A DNA stretch of 64,000 nucleotides from Domibacillus enclensis. GTDB taxonomy: Bacteria > Bacillota > Bacilli > Bacillales > Domibacillaceae. This document shows positions 29,759 to 37,988 of the stretch, piece after piece. Position 1 is the stretch's first letter. Every line of letters begins with the position of its first letter. The notes beneath the pieces were generated by a model. That model ran no database searches. It was given only the letters and a program-made list of their open reading frames with translations, and was not told the origin of the DNA. The stretch spans positions 62,001-126,000 of the forward strand of contig NZ_FTLX01000004.1 in assembly GCF_900156125.1 (NCBI RefSeq). The letters run 5' to 3'. Both the position numbers and the translations under genes were made by a program.

Positions 29759-30760
29759 ATGTCAGGAATTAAAGAGGTAGCCAAACAGGCAAATGTGTCA
29801 ATTGCTACTGTATCGAGGGTGTTAAGCAAGCCGGAAACGGTGGCGGAAAAGACCATCAAAAGAGTATTAGAAGTCATAGAAGATTTAAACTATCAACCTA
29901 ATGCTGCAGCCCGCCAGCTAAGAATGGCCGAAACAACAACGATTCTGGTGGTTGTCCCGGACATTACGAATACTTTCTTTTCTGATGTGCTAAGAGGAAT
30001 AGAGTCTGTCGCTCTTGAAAATGGCTATCAGGTATTACTCGGAGATGCAGACAATAATGCGGAACGTGAAAAGGGATATTTAAGCATCCTTCGCCAGAAA
30101 AAAGCTGCAGGAATGATTTTACTGACTGCAGGAATTGAAGCGAATATTGTGGAGGAAATAGCTTCCGAGTACCCGGTCGTTCTGGCATGTGAATACTTGG
30201 AGGGCGTTAATGTTCCAACGGTTTCAATTGACAATGTCAGCGGTGCCCGTAAAGCAACTGAGTATTTGATTAATCTTGGCCACAAGAGAATAGGCTTTAT
30301 TTCAGGTCCTATGAATAGTGTACTAGGCAGAGACAGGCTAAAAGGGTTTTATCAGGCAATGGCGCAGTATAGTCTGAAGGTTGAACCTGATTTAGTGCAG
30401 GAAGGCAATTTTTCGTATAAAAGCGGCTTGAATATGATGAACAAGCTGTTAGCGTACAGTCACACTCCAACAGCCGTGTTTGCGGCAAATGATGAGATGG
30501 CCTTTGGCGCCGTCAATGCGATTGAACAAAAAGGATTAGCGGTTCCACAGGACATATCGATTATCGGATTTGACGATATCAAGTTTTCGTCCATTTTCAA
30601 ACCGGCACTGTCGACGATCTCGCAGCCCACATTTGACATAGGCACCAAAGCAATGCAACTGCTGATCGGCTTGATGACAAATCAAAAAATGGAAAAAACA
30701 CAATATATTTTAGAAAACAGGCTTGTGCTTCGGAATTCGTGCGGTAAATGGAGCAGTTAA
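29759..30760 (+). CDS. LacI-family transcriptional regulator
   Basis: A 333-residue regulator. The N-terminal helix-turn-helix (IKEVAKQANVSIATVSRVLS, residues 4-23) and hinge (NAAARQLRM) are standard LacI/GalR, followed by a type I periplasmic-binding-fold effector domain (~60-330). Full length. It faces the sugar operon in the same direction and is followed by two identical 12-bp palindromes (30784 and 30891), the likely operators. It probably represses the downstream dehydrogenase/transport genes until the pathway sugar or an intermediate binds. The effector is unknown. Confidence 0.9.
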   Translation: MSGIKEVAKQANVSIATVSRVLSKPETVAEKTIKRVLEVIEDLNYQPNAAARQLRMAETTTILVVVPDITNTFFSDVLRGIESVALENGYQVLLGDADNNAEREKGYLSILRQKKAAGMILLTAGIEANIVEEIASEYPVVLACEYLEGVNVPTVSIDNVSGARKATEYLINLGHKRIGFISGPMNSVLGRDRLKGFYQAMAQYSLKVEPDLVQEGNFSYKSGLNMMNKLLAYSHTPTAVFAANDEMAFGAVNAIEQKGLAVPQDISIIGFDDIKFSSIFKPALSTISQPTFDIGTKAMQLLIGLMTNQKMEKTQYILENRLVLRNSCGKWSS

Positions 30761-30783
30761 AACAAATTTTTTATGAAGTGAAT

Positions 30784-30795
30784 GTAAACGTTTAC
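30784..30795 (+). promoter_or_regulatory. LacI-type operator O1
   Basis: The perfect 12-bp palindrome GTAAACGTTTAC with a central CG, typical of LacI-family operators, 24 nt after the regulator's stop codon. An identical copy starts at 30891, 107 bp away, close to ten helical turns. Confidence 0.7.
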
Positions 30796-30890
30796 GGACC
30801 AGATGAAGAAGCAGCTTGCTGCGGTTGTTGCTTACAAGAGCATCAGCAGAGGGGAGGGCAGGTATGCTTCCTTTAAAGTTTACAGATGAT

Positions 30891-30902
30891 GTAAACGTTT
30901 AC
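30891..30902 (+). promoter_or_regulatory. LacI-type operator O2
   Basis: A second perfect GTAAACGTTTAC. It covers the -35 position relative to the TATAAT at 30915-30920, so bound repressor would block the promoter directly. Confidence 0.75.
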
Positions 30903-30914
30903 GGTGAGGTTTTT

Positions 30915-30920
30915 TATAAT
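30915..30920 (+). promoter_or_regulatory. Candidate -10 of the sugar operon promoter
   Basis: TATAAT. The -35 position 17 bp upstream falls inside O2 (TAAACG) and matches consensus poorly, which suggests that an activator may be needed. The leader would be about 90 nt and contains an unused strong Shine-Dalgarno sequence (AAGGAGGTGG, 30941-30950). Confidence 0.5.
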
Positions 30921-31013
30921 AATCTCGAGCAGTCCACTTTAAGGAGGTGGTGGAGCCACATTCGCAATCGATGTTGTACTTTTGAACACTACTTCAAAAC
31001 GGGGGAGAAACAA

Positions 31014-31823
31014 ATGAAACTTGGATACCAAACAAATACGTGGGGCGGGGTCGTCGGTCATCCTGCCGGAGTCACTTCGATAAAAGATCTTTACTACTTG
31101 GCGAACGGCTCAACTGAAGAAGCACTCAAAGAAATTTCGGAGGCCGGATATGATGGCTTTGAACTTTTCGATGGAAACCTCATGCAATATAAAAGCAATA
31201 AAGATGAATTTACGTCATTACTGGAAAAGTACAAGCTAACATTGATCGGCGTATACACAGGTGGAAACTTTATTTATCCAGATGTTTTACAAGAGGAATT
31301 AGCGAAAATTGAGGAAGTCGCTGCCTTTGCTGCTGAACTTGGCGCCCGCCACCTTGTAATTGGCGGAGGAGCTGTCCGCTCAACAGGGATTCTAGAAAGC
31401 GATTACGAAGATTTGGGTAAGGCACTTAATCAAGTAAAAGAGATTGCAGAAAAACATAGATTGATCCCGACCTATCACCCGCATCTTGGAACGAATGTTG
31501 AGGCGCCGGATCAATTAGATAAGCTGATGCCGCTTACCACAATCGGTTTATGCCCTGATACGGCTCACATTGAAGCTGGCGGCGGCGATCCGGTAGAGGT
31601 TGTGCGCAAATATGCGGACCGGATTAAATATATTCACTTTAAAGATTATGCGGATGGTGAGTTTCTTCCGTTAGGAAAAGGAAATCAGAAATTTGATGAA
31701 ATGATCCGACTGCTAAATGAAGCCGGTTACGATGACTGGATTACGGTTGAGCTTGACAGTTACGATGTGCCAAAACAAGGGGCGGAAATAAGCCGCAGCT
31801 TCTTATCGTCATTTGAAAAATAA
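31014..31823 (+). CDS. IolE-like sugar isomerase/dehydratase (TIM barrel)
   Basis: A 269-residue member of the AP-endonuclease-2/sugar phosphate isomerase superfamily. Likely metal and acid-base residues lie in HPHLGTNVE, CPDTAHIEAGGGDP, IHFKDYADG and VELDSYD, the same pattern as in IolE (2-keto-myo-inositol dehydratase). In this operon it probably acts on a 3-keto sugar or cyclitol made by the dehydrogenases. The frame is open upstream to 30816 across the operator and promoter, but GGGGGAG before the ATG at 31014 and the family's usual N-terminus fix the start. It could correspond to an LgdB-type elimination/hydration enzyme; that is inference. Confidence 0.75.
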   Translation: MKLGYQTNTWGGVVGHPAGVTSIKDLYYLANGSTEEALKEISEAGYDGFELFDGNLMQYKSNKDEFTSLLEKYKLTLIGVYTGGNFIYPDVLQEELAKIEEVAAFAAELGARHLVIGGGAVRSTGILESDYEDLGKALNQVKEIAEKHRLIPTYHPHLGTNVEAPDQLDKLMPLTTIGLCPDTAHIEAGGGDPVEVVRKYADRIKYIHFKDYADGEFLPLGKGNQKFDEMIRLLNEAGYDDWITVELDSYDVPKQGAEISRSFLSSFEK

Positions 31824-31877
31824 TGAGTTCAAATGGCAATTCAATAATAAATTACACAATTAATGGAGGACTATAAA

Positions 31878-33071
31878 ATGAAAAAACTTAATGTAGGTAT
31901 GATTGGCGGAGGATTTATGGGGAAAGCGCATGCACTTGCTTATGCAGGTATGCCGATGTTTTTTTGGCCGGCACCGGTTATTCCGCATCGTCACACTGTA
32001 GTAGACGTCACAGATGAGCTTGCGAAAGATGCGGCTGCCCGCCTTGGATTCGAAAACTATTCGTCTGACTGGAGAAAAGTAGTAGAAGATCCGGAAATCG
32101 ATATTATCGACATCGTGACGCCAAATGATTCTCATGCGGAAATTGCGATCGCAGCCGCAAAAGCTGGAAAGCATATTATTTCTGAAAAGCCGCTTGCGCG
32201 TGATGCAGCAGAAGCGAAAACAATGCTTGATGCAGTAAGGGAAGCAGGCGTAAAGCATATGGTTGCGTTCAATTATCGCAGAACACCAGCTGTTGCGCTG
32301 GCGAAAAAATACATTGAAGAAGGCAAACTGGGAAAGATTTTGAATTTCCGCGGTACGTATTTGCAGGACTGGTCGGCTGATCCAAATTCTCCACTATCAT
32401 GGCGCTTTCAAAAAGACCGTGCCGGTTCTGGCGCATTAGGAGATATTGGTACACATGTCATTGACTTTGCACGCTACCTTGTTGGGGAAATTTCTGATGT
32501 AAATGCGGTCGCGAAAACGTGGATTGGCGAGCGTCCGATTCAAATCGGCGGTGTTGATAAGCTCGGAACAGTCAAAGCAAATGTTGATGTACCAAAAGCA
32601 GCTGTTGATGTGGATGATGAATTCATGACACTCGTTAAATTTGAAAACGGTGCAGTTGGAAGCATTGAAGCAACGCGTAACGCCTGGGGACGCAACAACT
32701 TCTTAACATTTGAAATTCACGGTGAAAAAGGGTCTCTCGTCTTTAACTATGAACGCCGTGACGAACTTCAAGTGTGCTTCTCAGATGATCCAGGCGACAG
32801 CCGCGGCTTTAGAACGGTATACACAGGCCCGGCCCATCCATACGGAGAAGGCTTATGGCCAATCCCTGCGCTCGGAATAGGCTATGGTGAAACAAAAATT
32901 ATTGAAACATATGACTTTATGAAATCCATCGCGGAAGATACAAAGGTTTCGCCTGACTTTGAAGACGGCTACCAAATCGCAGTCATTTCAGATGCGATTC
33001 TGGAATCAGCCGAAAAAAGCGAATGGGTGAATCTTTCAAAACAAGGTGAAATGGCGAATCTATCAAAATAA
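31878..33071 (+). CDS. Gfo/Idh/MocA dehydrogenase, levoglucosan-dehydrogenase-like
   Basis: A 397-residue NAD(P)-dependent oxidoreductase. The Rossmann motif VGMIGGGFMGKAH is at the N-terminus; the family's catalytic lysine is in SEKPLA, and the aspartate/histidine pair in GDIGTHVID. The segments MPMFFWPAP, NYRRTPAVALAKKYIEEG and YLQDWSADPNSPLSWRF are, from memory, very like bacterial levoglucosan dehydrogenase (LgdA), which oxidises the C3 hydroxyl of 1,6-anhydroglucose. I could not align it, so the substrate stays a hypothesis; an inositol dehydrogenase is the alternative. A TGGAGGA ribosome-binding site selects the ATG at 31878 over the in-frame ATG at 31863. Confidence 0.8.
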   Translation: MKKLNVGMIGGGFMGKAHALAYAGMPMFFWPAPVIPHRHTVVDVTDELAKDAAARLGFENYSSDWRKVVEDPEIDIIDIVTPNDSHAEIAIAAAKAGKHIISEKPLARDAAEAKTMLDAVREAGVKHMVAFNYRRTPAVALAKKYIEEGKLGKILNFRGTYLQDWSADPNSPLSWRFQKDRAGSGALGDIGTHVIDFARYLVGEISDVNAVAKTWIGERPIQIGGVDKLGTVKANVDVPKAAVDVDDEFMTLVKFENGAVGSIEATRNAWGRNNFLTFEIHGEKGSLVFNYERRDELQVCFSDDPGDSRGFRTVYTGPAHPYGEGLWPIPALGIGYGETKIIETYDFMKSIAEDTKVSPDFEDGYQIAVISDAILESAEKSEWVNLSKQGEMANLSK

Positions 33072-33134
33072 GCAATTTGAAAAAATAGATGGAGGCTGCA
33101 GCCGCAGCCTCTGTTATAAAGAAGGTGAATGAGA

Positions 33135-34634
33135 TTGGAAAAGCCAATGCTTTCAATGAAAAACATCTCAAAAGCATTTAATGGGATTACGGTACTGGAT
33201 TCAGTCGATTTCTCTGTTGAAAAAGGTGAAGTTCATGCACTTATGGGCGGAAATGGAGCCGGAAAATCAACATTGATGAAAATTTTAACCGGTGTTTATT
33301 CAGCCGATCAAGGCGAAATTTACATTGATGACCAGCTCGTCGAAATTAAAAATACAGATGATGCAAGAAAAAATTATATCTCCATGATTTTTCAGGAATT
33401 CAGCTTGATTCCTACGTTAACAGTCGCACAAAATATTTTTCTCACGAGAGAAGATAAAACGTCATTCGGATTATTGAACGATAAAGAATGTGTTGAAAAA
33501 ACGAGAAAGCTGCTTCAAGAGCTTGAGGTCGATATTGACCCGGACGAGCTTGTCGGCAACCTCGGTGTAGGGTACTGGCAAATGACCGAAATCGCCAAAG
33601 CATTATCACAGGAAACAAAAATTCTCGTCATGGACGAGCCAACCGCTTCTTTAACAAAGAAAGAAACAAAAATACTCTTTTCCTTTATTAATCAATTGAA
33701 ATCGAAAGGCTACGCGATTATTTATATTTCACATCGCATGGATGAGATTCTTGAAATTTGTGACCGCGTTACCATTTTACGCGACGGAAAACATGTCGCT
33801 ACTGAAGATTGCAAACAAATCGATCTCGATATGGTTATTCAGTACATTGTCGGATCGAGTATGGATAAAGCGTTTGAATGGAAGGAACGGGCGTATGCGA
33901 CAGACGTTGCACCCGTACTGGAAGTAAAGAATTTATCAATTGGATCAAAAGTGCAGGATGTGAATTTTAATCTGTATCCGGGTGAGATTGTTGGCATCGC
34001 GGGATTAATGGGAAGCGGCCGGACTGAAACGGTAAGCGCTATCTTTGGAACAGGTCCAAAAGACAGTGGCGATATTATTGTAAATGGCCAGCCTGTCACG
34101 ATTAAAACGGCAACGGATGCGATAAAAGCAGGATTAGCTCTTATTCCGGAAGACCGGCGTGTGCAGGGTCTTGTCCTAGAACATAGTGTAAAAGATAATG
34201 TCATTCTTCCAATTTTATCAAAAATGAAAAAAGGTATATTCATTGATAATAAAAAAGCCGATAAAGTGGCAAATGATTTTGTGAATAAATTAAACATCAA
34301 AACAGATGATATTTATAAAACAACCAATCTATTGTCTGGGGGAAATCAGCAAAAGATCGTTTTGGCGAAGTGGCTGGCGAATGACCCGGCTGTCCTTATG
34401 CTTGATGAACCGACCATTGGTGTTGATATTGGTGCAAAAACAGAAATTGTGGATGTCGTACGAGAACTCGCAGACAGTGGAAAAGCCATTCTGGTCATTT
34501 CTTCTGAGCTTCCTGAGCTTCTTGCATTGAGTGACCGTATACTAGTCATGCATGAAGGACGAATAATCAAAGAAATGCAGAGACGTGAGATTGACACAGA
34601 GGAGGAATTACAACATGCAATCCAAGGATTCTAA
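33135..34634 (+). CDS. Sugar ABC transporter ATPase (RbsA type, two nucleotide-binding domains)
   Basis: A ~500-residue fused double ATPase of the ribose/inositol/galactose importer family. In the first half, Walker A is GGNGAGKST and Walker B is ILVMDEPTASLT. The second half has a degenerate Walker A (GLMGSGRTE), the signature LSGGNQQKIVLAKWL and VLMLDEPTIGVD; such asymmetry is usual for RbsA/MglA. It energises the permease encoded next. AAGGTGA at 33122-33128 abuts the ATG at 33129 but lies 6 nt before the in-frame TTG at 33135, so TTG is the better start. The 3' end overlaps the permease gene by 20 nt. Confidence 0.92.
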   Translation: MEKPMLSMKNISKAFNGITVLDSVDFSVEKGEVHALMGGNGAGKSTLMKILTGVYSADQGEIYIDDQLVEIKNTDDARKNYISMIFQEFSLIPTLTVAQNIFLTREDKTSFGLLNDKECVEKTRKLLQELEVDIDPDELVGNLGVGYWQMTEIAKALSQETKILVMDEPTASLTKKETKILFSFINQLKSKGYAIIYISHRMDEILEICDRVTILRDGKHVATEDCKQIDLDMVIQYIVGSSMDKAFEWKERAYATDVAPVLEVKNLSIGSKVQDVNFNLYPGEIVGIAGLMGSGRTETVSAIFGTGPKDSGDIIVNGQPVTIKTATDAIKAGLALIPEDRRVQGLVLEHSVKDNVILPILSKMKKGIFIDNKKADKVANDFVNKLNIKTDDIYKTTNLLSGGNQQKIVLAKWLANDPAVLMLDEPTIGVDIGAKTEIVDVVRELADSGKAILVISSELPELLALSDRILVMHEGRIIKEMQRREIDTEEELQHAIQGF

Positions 34635-35613
34635 TCTAGATGGAACAGTTTCAGTAGGAAGCCATACAGTTTCACGCAAGAAAACGTTTGATTGGCGCAA
34701 CTATATTGTTTATTTTGCTTTTATCGGCGTAATCATTTATTTCTCGGTTACTTTACATGACCAGGGGTTTGTTTCAACGGACAACTTGCTTAATATCATT
34801 CGTCAAACAGCGATGATTTCTTTAATGGGTCTTGCGATGACATTTGTTATCAGTACAGGAGAAATTGACCTTTCTGTCGGTTCCATTGCGGCGCTATCTT
34901 CCTTAACAGCAGCGCTTGCACTGCAGGCGGGATATGGAATGATCGGCGGCGTAGCTGTTGGTCTTGGAACAGGTCTTCTTGTGGGTTTAGTTAACGGATT
35001 ACTATTAACAAAGTTAGGGATCCCATCCTTCCTGGTGACACTTGCCACGTTAGGAACTGTCGGTGGTCTGGCGATGTGGATTACCGATACAGCACCGGTA
35101 CCGATTGTGGATGCAACGTTTAACTTCGTTTTTGGATCAGGGGATATCGGTCCAATTCCGATCTTGTTAATCTGGACGATTGTGGCAACTGTTATTGCCC
35201 ATCTGTTATTACGTAAAACATCATTCGGAAGACAGACACTCGCAACAGGCGGGAATGAAAGTGCTGCACGATTCTCAGGTGTTAATACACAGCGTATTAA
35301 GCTTCTTGTTTTTCTTGGTTCCGGTTTTATGGCCGGTTTTGCGGGCTTGCTTTACGCGGGCCGTATGCACGCAGGCCGCTTCACATTCGGTCAGGGTGAC
35401 GAGCTTTCGGTTATTGCTGCGGTTATTCTCGGCGGGACGAGCCTTTTTGGCGGCGTAGGGACTGTAATTGGAACAGTTATCGGTTCCTTAATGATTGGAA
35501 CCATTAACAATGGATTGATCATCATGGGGCTTGATGTCAGCCAGCAAATGATGATTAAAGGATTAATTATCATTTTGGCTGTTGCGTTCGGTAGAAAAGC
35601 AATCAAACGATAA
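34615..35613 (+). CDS. Sugar ABC transporter permease (RbsC type)
   Basis: A 332-residue membrane protein of the BPD_transp_2 family with about eight to ten spans after a ~35-residue cytosolic N-terminus. The family motif STGEIDLSVGSIAALSS and the GGTSLFGGVGTVIGTVIG loop are present. It forms the membrane channel for the sugar delivered by the lipoprotein at 37989. The ribosome-binding site AGAGGAGGAA lies in the end of the ATPase gene. Confidence 0.92.
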   Translation: MQSKDSNLDGTVSVGSHTVSRKKTFDWRNYIVYFAFIGVIIYFSVTLHDQGFVSTDNLLNIIRQTAMISLMGLAMTFVISTGEIDLSVGSIAALSSLTAALALQAGYGMIGGVAVGLGTGLLVGLVNGLLLTKLGIPSFLVTLATLGTVGGLAMWITDTAPVPIVDATFNFVFGSGDIGPIPILLIWTIVATVIAHLLLRKTSFGRQTLATGGNESAARFSGVNTQRIKLLVFLGSGFMAGFAGLLYAGRMHAGRFTFGQGDELSVIAAVILGGTSLFGGVGTVIGTVIGSLMIGTINNGLIIMGLDVSQQMMIKGLIIILAVAFGRKAIKR

Positions 35614-35635
35614 TTGTGGAATAGGAGGGACACGG

Positions 35636-36814
35636 ATGAAGAGAGTAAAAGTAGGCGTGATTGGCACCGGCTTTATTGGTCCCACTCATATTGAAGCGAT
35701 CAGAAGACTCGGTTTTGTCGACGTTGTTGCACTCGCGGAACATGGACAGGAGTCGGCAGAACGAAAAGCGGCTGAGCTTGGTATTCCAAAAGCGTACGGT
35801 GATTACCGAGATATGCTGAAGGATGATGAAATTGAAGTGGTTCATAATTGCACGCCAAACCAGCTTCACTTTTCAATCAATAAAGATATTATTCTGGCAG
35901 GAAAACATGTTATATCCGAAAAACCGCTGGCGATGTCCAGCACAGAATCAGCGGAACTTCTTGCTCTTGCAAAAGAACATAACGTTGTTCACGGTGTAAA
36001 CTTTAATTATCGCCAATTCCCGATTGTAAAGCAGCTGGCTTCCATGATTAAAAAAGAAGAACTCGGCAAAATCAATCTGGTGCATGGCAGCTACTTGCAG
36101 GACTGGATGTTATATGAAACAGATTTCAACTGGCGCTTAGCTCCAGAAGTTGGCGGGAAATCACGTGCAGTTGCGGATATTGGATCGCACTGGTGTGATA
36201 CGGTTCAATATGTAACAGGCAAAAAAATCGTCGAAGTGTTTGCGGACTTGGCGACAGTCATTCCGGTTAGAAAAAAACCGTCGTCAACACCAGAAACATT
36301 TGGCGGACAAGCATCAAAAGAAATTGAATATGAAGATGTTCCTATTAATACAGAAGACTATGCGTCTGTTCTTGTCCACTTTGAAGATGGATCAAAAGGT
36401 GTTTTCACGGTCTCACAAGTAAGTGCAGGCAGAAAAAACAAGTTGAGTTTCGAAGTGAATGGAAGCAAACAATCTGCTCAGTGGAACCAAGAAGAACCGG
36501 AAAAGCTATGGATTGGTCATCGTGACAAGCCAAATGAACTGATGCTGGCTGATCCTGCATTATTTGCCCAAGAAGTAAAATCAGCCATTCACCATCCAGG
36601 CGGGCATAATGAAGGATGGCCGGACGCAATGAAAAATATGATGATTAATTTTTACAGCTTTATCCGGGACGGCAAGGATCCAAACCGTGATGAAACACAA
36701 TTTGCCACATTTGAAGATGGCCACATCTCCATGTGCATTACCGATGCCATTTTGGAAAGTCATGAACAGCAAAAATGGGTGAAAGTCGAATCGGTTCAGG
36801 AGGTTTCATTGTGA
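35636..36814 (+). CDS. Gfo/Idh/MocA family oxidoreductase (second of the operon)
   Basis: A 392-residue NAD(P)-dependent oxidoreductase. The Rossmann motif VGVIGTGFIGPTH, catalytic SEKPLAMS and DIGSHWCDTVQYVTGKK follow the family pattern. It is clearly related to but distinct from the enzyme at 31878. In levoglucosan clusters a second enzyme of this family (LgdC) reduces 3-keto-glucose to glucose at the end of the route; a similar reductive role is suggested here by context only. A TAGGAGGGA ribosome-binding site sets the ATG at 35636. Its stop overlaps the next gene's GTG by 4 nt. Confidence 0.85.
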   Translation: MKRVKVGVIGTGFIGPTHIEAIRRLGFVDVVALAEHGQESAERKAAELGIPKAYGDYRDMLKDDEIEVVHNCTPNQLHFSINKDIILAGKHVISEKPLAMSSTESAELLALAKEHNVVHGVNFNYRQFPIVKQLASMIKKEELGKINLVHGSYLQDWMLYETDFNWRLAPEVGGKSRAVADIGSHWCDTVQYVTGKKIVEVFADLATVIPVRKKPSSTPETFGGQASKEIEYEDVPINTEDYASVLVHFEDGSKGVFTVSQVSAGRKNKLSFEVNGSKQSAQWNQEEPEKLWIGHRDKPNELMLADPALFAQEVKSAIHHPGGHNEGWPDAMKNMMINFYSFIRDGKDPNRDETQFATFEDGHISMCITDAILESHEQQKWVKVESVQEVSL

Positions 36815-37782
36815 AGCTAGGTGTATTTACCGTTTTATATCAACAGCTGCCTTTTGAGGCGATGCTCGATAAGCTAAATGAAATGGGCGTTGAAGCAGTG
36901 GAGCTTGGAACCGGTAATTATCCGGGGAACAGCCACTGTGATCCAGATGAGCTTTTAGGCAGTCCAGAAAAAATAAAGGCATTTAAAAAAGCTGTAGAGA
37001 GTCGGGGAATGACAATAAGCGGGTTAAGCTGTCACGGCAACCCGCTCCATCCTGACAAAAAATTCGCGGCAGAATCTCATGCCGTCTGGCAGAAAACCGT
37101 GAAGCTTGCTGAACGTCTGGAAATCCCGGTTGTAAATGGTTTTTCCGGCTGTCCAGGAGACCATGCAGATGCTAAATTTCCAAACTGGGTAACGTGTTCC
37201 TGGCCGCCGGAATATGCAGAAATGCTCGACTGGCAATGGAATGAAGTCGTTATTCCATATTGGAAAGAAGAAGTGAAATTTGCTCAAAAGCATGGGATCA
37301 ATCAAATTGCACTCGAAATGCATCCTGGTTTCGTTGTGTATAACCCGGACACTTTACTGAAGCTGAGAGAGCATGCGGGAGAAGCAATTGGTGCGAATTT
37401 TGACCCGAGTCATCTTCTCTGGCAGGGCATTAATCCGGTAGAAGCGATTAAAAAGCTCGGAAAAGAAAATGCCATTTATCACTTCCATGCGAAAGATACG
37501 TATTTAGATCAGGCCAATATTGATGTAAATGGCGTTTTGGATACAAAACACTACAGCGACGTGTTAAACCGTGCGTGGACATTCCGTTCTGTCGGATACG
37601 GACAGAATGAAAAAATGTGGAAAGATATCACGAGCACGCTGCGGGCGGTTGGCTACGATTATGTTGTTTCGATTGAGCATGAGGACATGCTTGCTTCCGT
37701 TGATGAAGGTTTAGGCAAAGCCATTTCATTATTAAAAGAGGTCATGTTTAAGGAGCCTGTCGGCGAGATGTGGTGGGCGTGA
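36811..37782 (+). CDS. Sugar phosphate isomerase/epimerase-family protein (YcjR/IolH-like)
   Basis: A 323-residue TIM-barrel enzyme. Candidate metal ligands are in ALEMHPGF, NFDPSHLLW, HFHAKDTYLD and SIEHED. Longer than IolE and with a different C-terminus (ending GEMWWA), it resembles YcjR-type 3-keto-sugar isomerases. Start is GTG at 36811: CAGGAGG lies about 8 nt upstream and GTGA overlaps the previous stop. Together with the enzyme at 31014 it makes the pair of TIM-barrel enzymes expected for an elimination-hydration route. Substrate unknown. Confidence 0.78.
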   Translation: MKLGVFTVLYQQLPFEAMLDKLNEMGVEAVELGTGNYPGNSHCDPDELLGSPEKIKAFKKAVESRGMTISGLSCHGNPLHPDKKFAAESHAVWQKTVKLAERLEIPVVNGFSGCPGDHADAKFPNWVTCSWPPEYAEMLDWQWNEVVIPYWKEEVKFAQKHGINQIALEMHPGFVVYNPDTLLKLREHAGEAIGANFDPSHLLWQGINPVEAIKKLGKENAIYHFHAKDTYLDQANIDVNGVLDTKHYSDVLNRAWTFRSVGYGQNEKMWKDITSTLRAVGYDYVVSIEHEDMLASVDEGLGKAISLLKEVMFKEPVGEMWWA

Positions 37783-37796
37783 TTTTCAAGTAATAA

Positions 37797-37892
37797 AAGG
37801 AATTTGGCTTCCATACATGCCAGGCTGAGCCTAATTGGTATGCGAGGACATCTATTGAATATTTGAAAGCAGAATTAGCAAAGCTTGATTAA
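37797..37892 (+). pseudogene. Possible relic of an isomerase C-terminus
   Basis: A 31-codon stretch without start codon reads EFGFHTCQAEPNWYARTSIE followed by a charged helix ending KLD and a stop. It lies just after the isomerase gene but in another frame. The composition looks protein-like and resembles the C-terminal helix of TIM-barrel sugar isomerases. It may be the remains of a deleted or duplicated gene. Weak evidence. Confidence 0.3.
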
Positions 37893-37906
37893 AATGGTTT
37901 TAATCT

Positions 37907-37943
37907 AAAGAGTCATGCTGTGGCTGGCCATAGCTGCTCTTTT
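37907..37943 (+). terminator. Terminator between isomerase and binding-protein genes
   Basis: The outer stem AAAGAG/CTCTTT encloses GCTGTGGC/GCCATAGC (one G-T pair) with a TG loop; the T-run is short. It suggests that the binding-protein gene is also expressed from its own promoter. Confidence 0.5.
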
Positions 37944-37952
37944 GGATAAAAT

Positions 37953-37966
37953 AGAAAGCGATTACA
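37953..37966 (+). promoter_or_regulatory. CcpA cre-like site before the binding-protein gene
   Basis: AGAAAGCGATTACA differs from the cre consensus only at the first base, and shares GCGATTACAAT with the site before the LacI-family gene. It lies 23 bp before the ATG. Confidence 0.45.
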
Positions 37967-37988
37967 ATAATTTGATGGGGGAGTTAAA

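Noticed and set aside
30816-31013. Longer start of the first IolE-like gene, including ATG 30864 after GGGGAGGG
   Set aside because: It would translate through the operator and promoter, and the family begins at the MKLGYQTN start at 31014.
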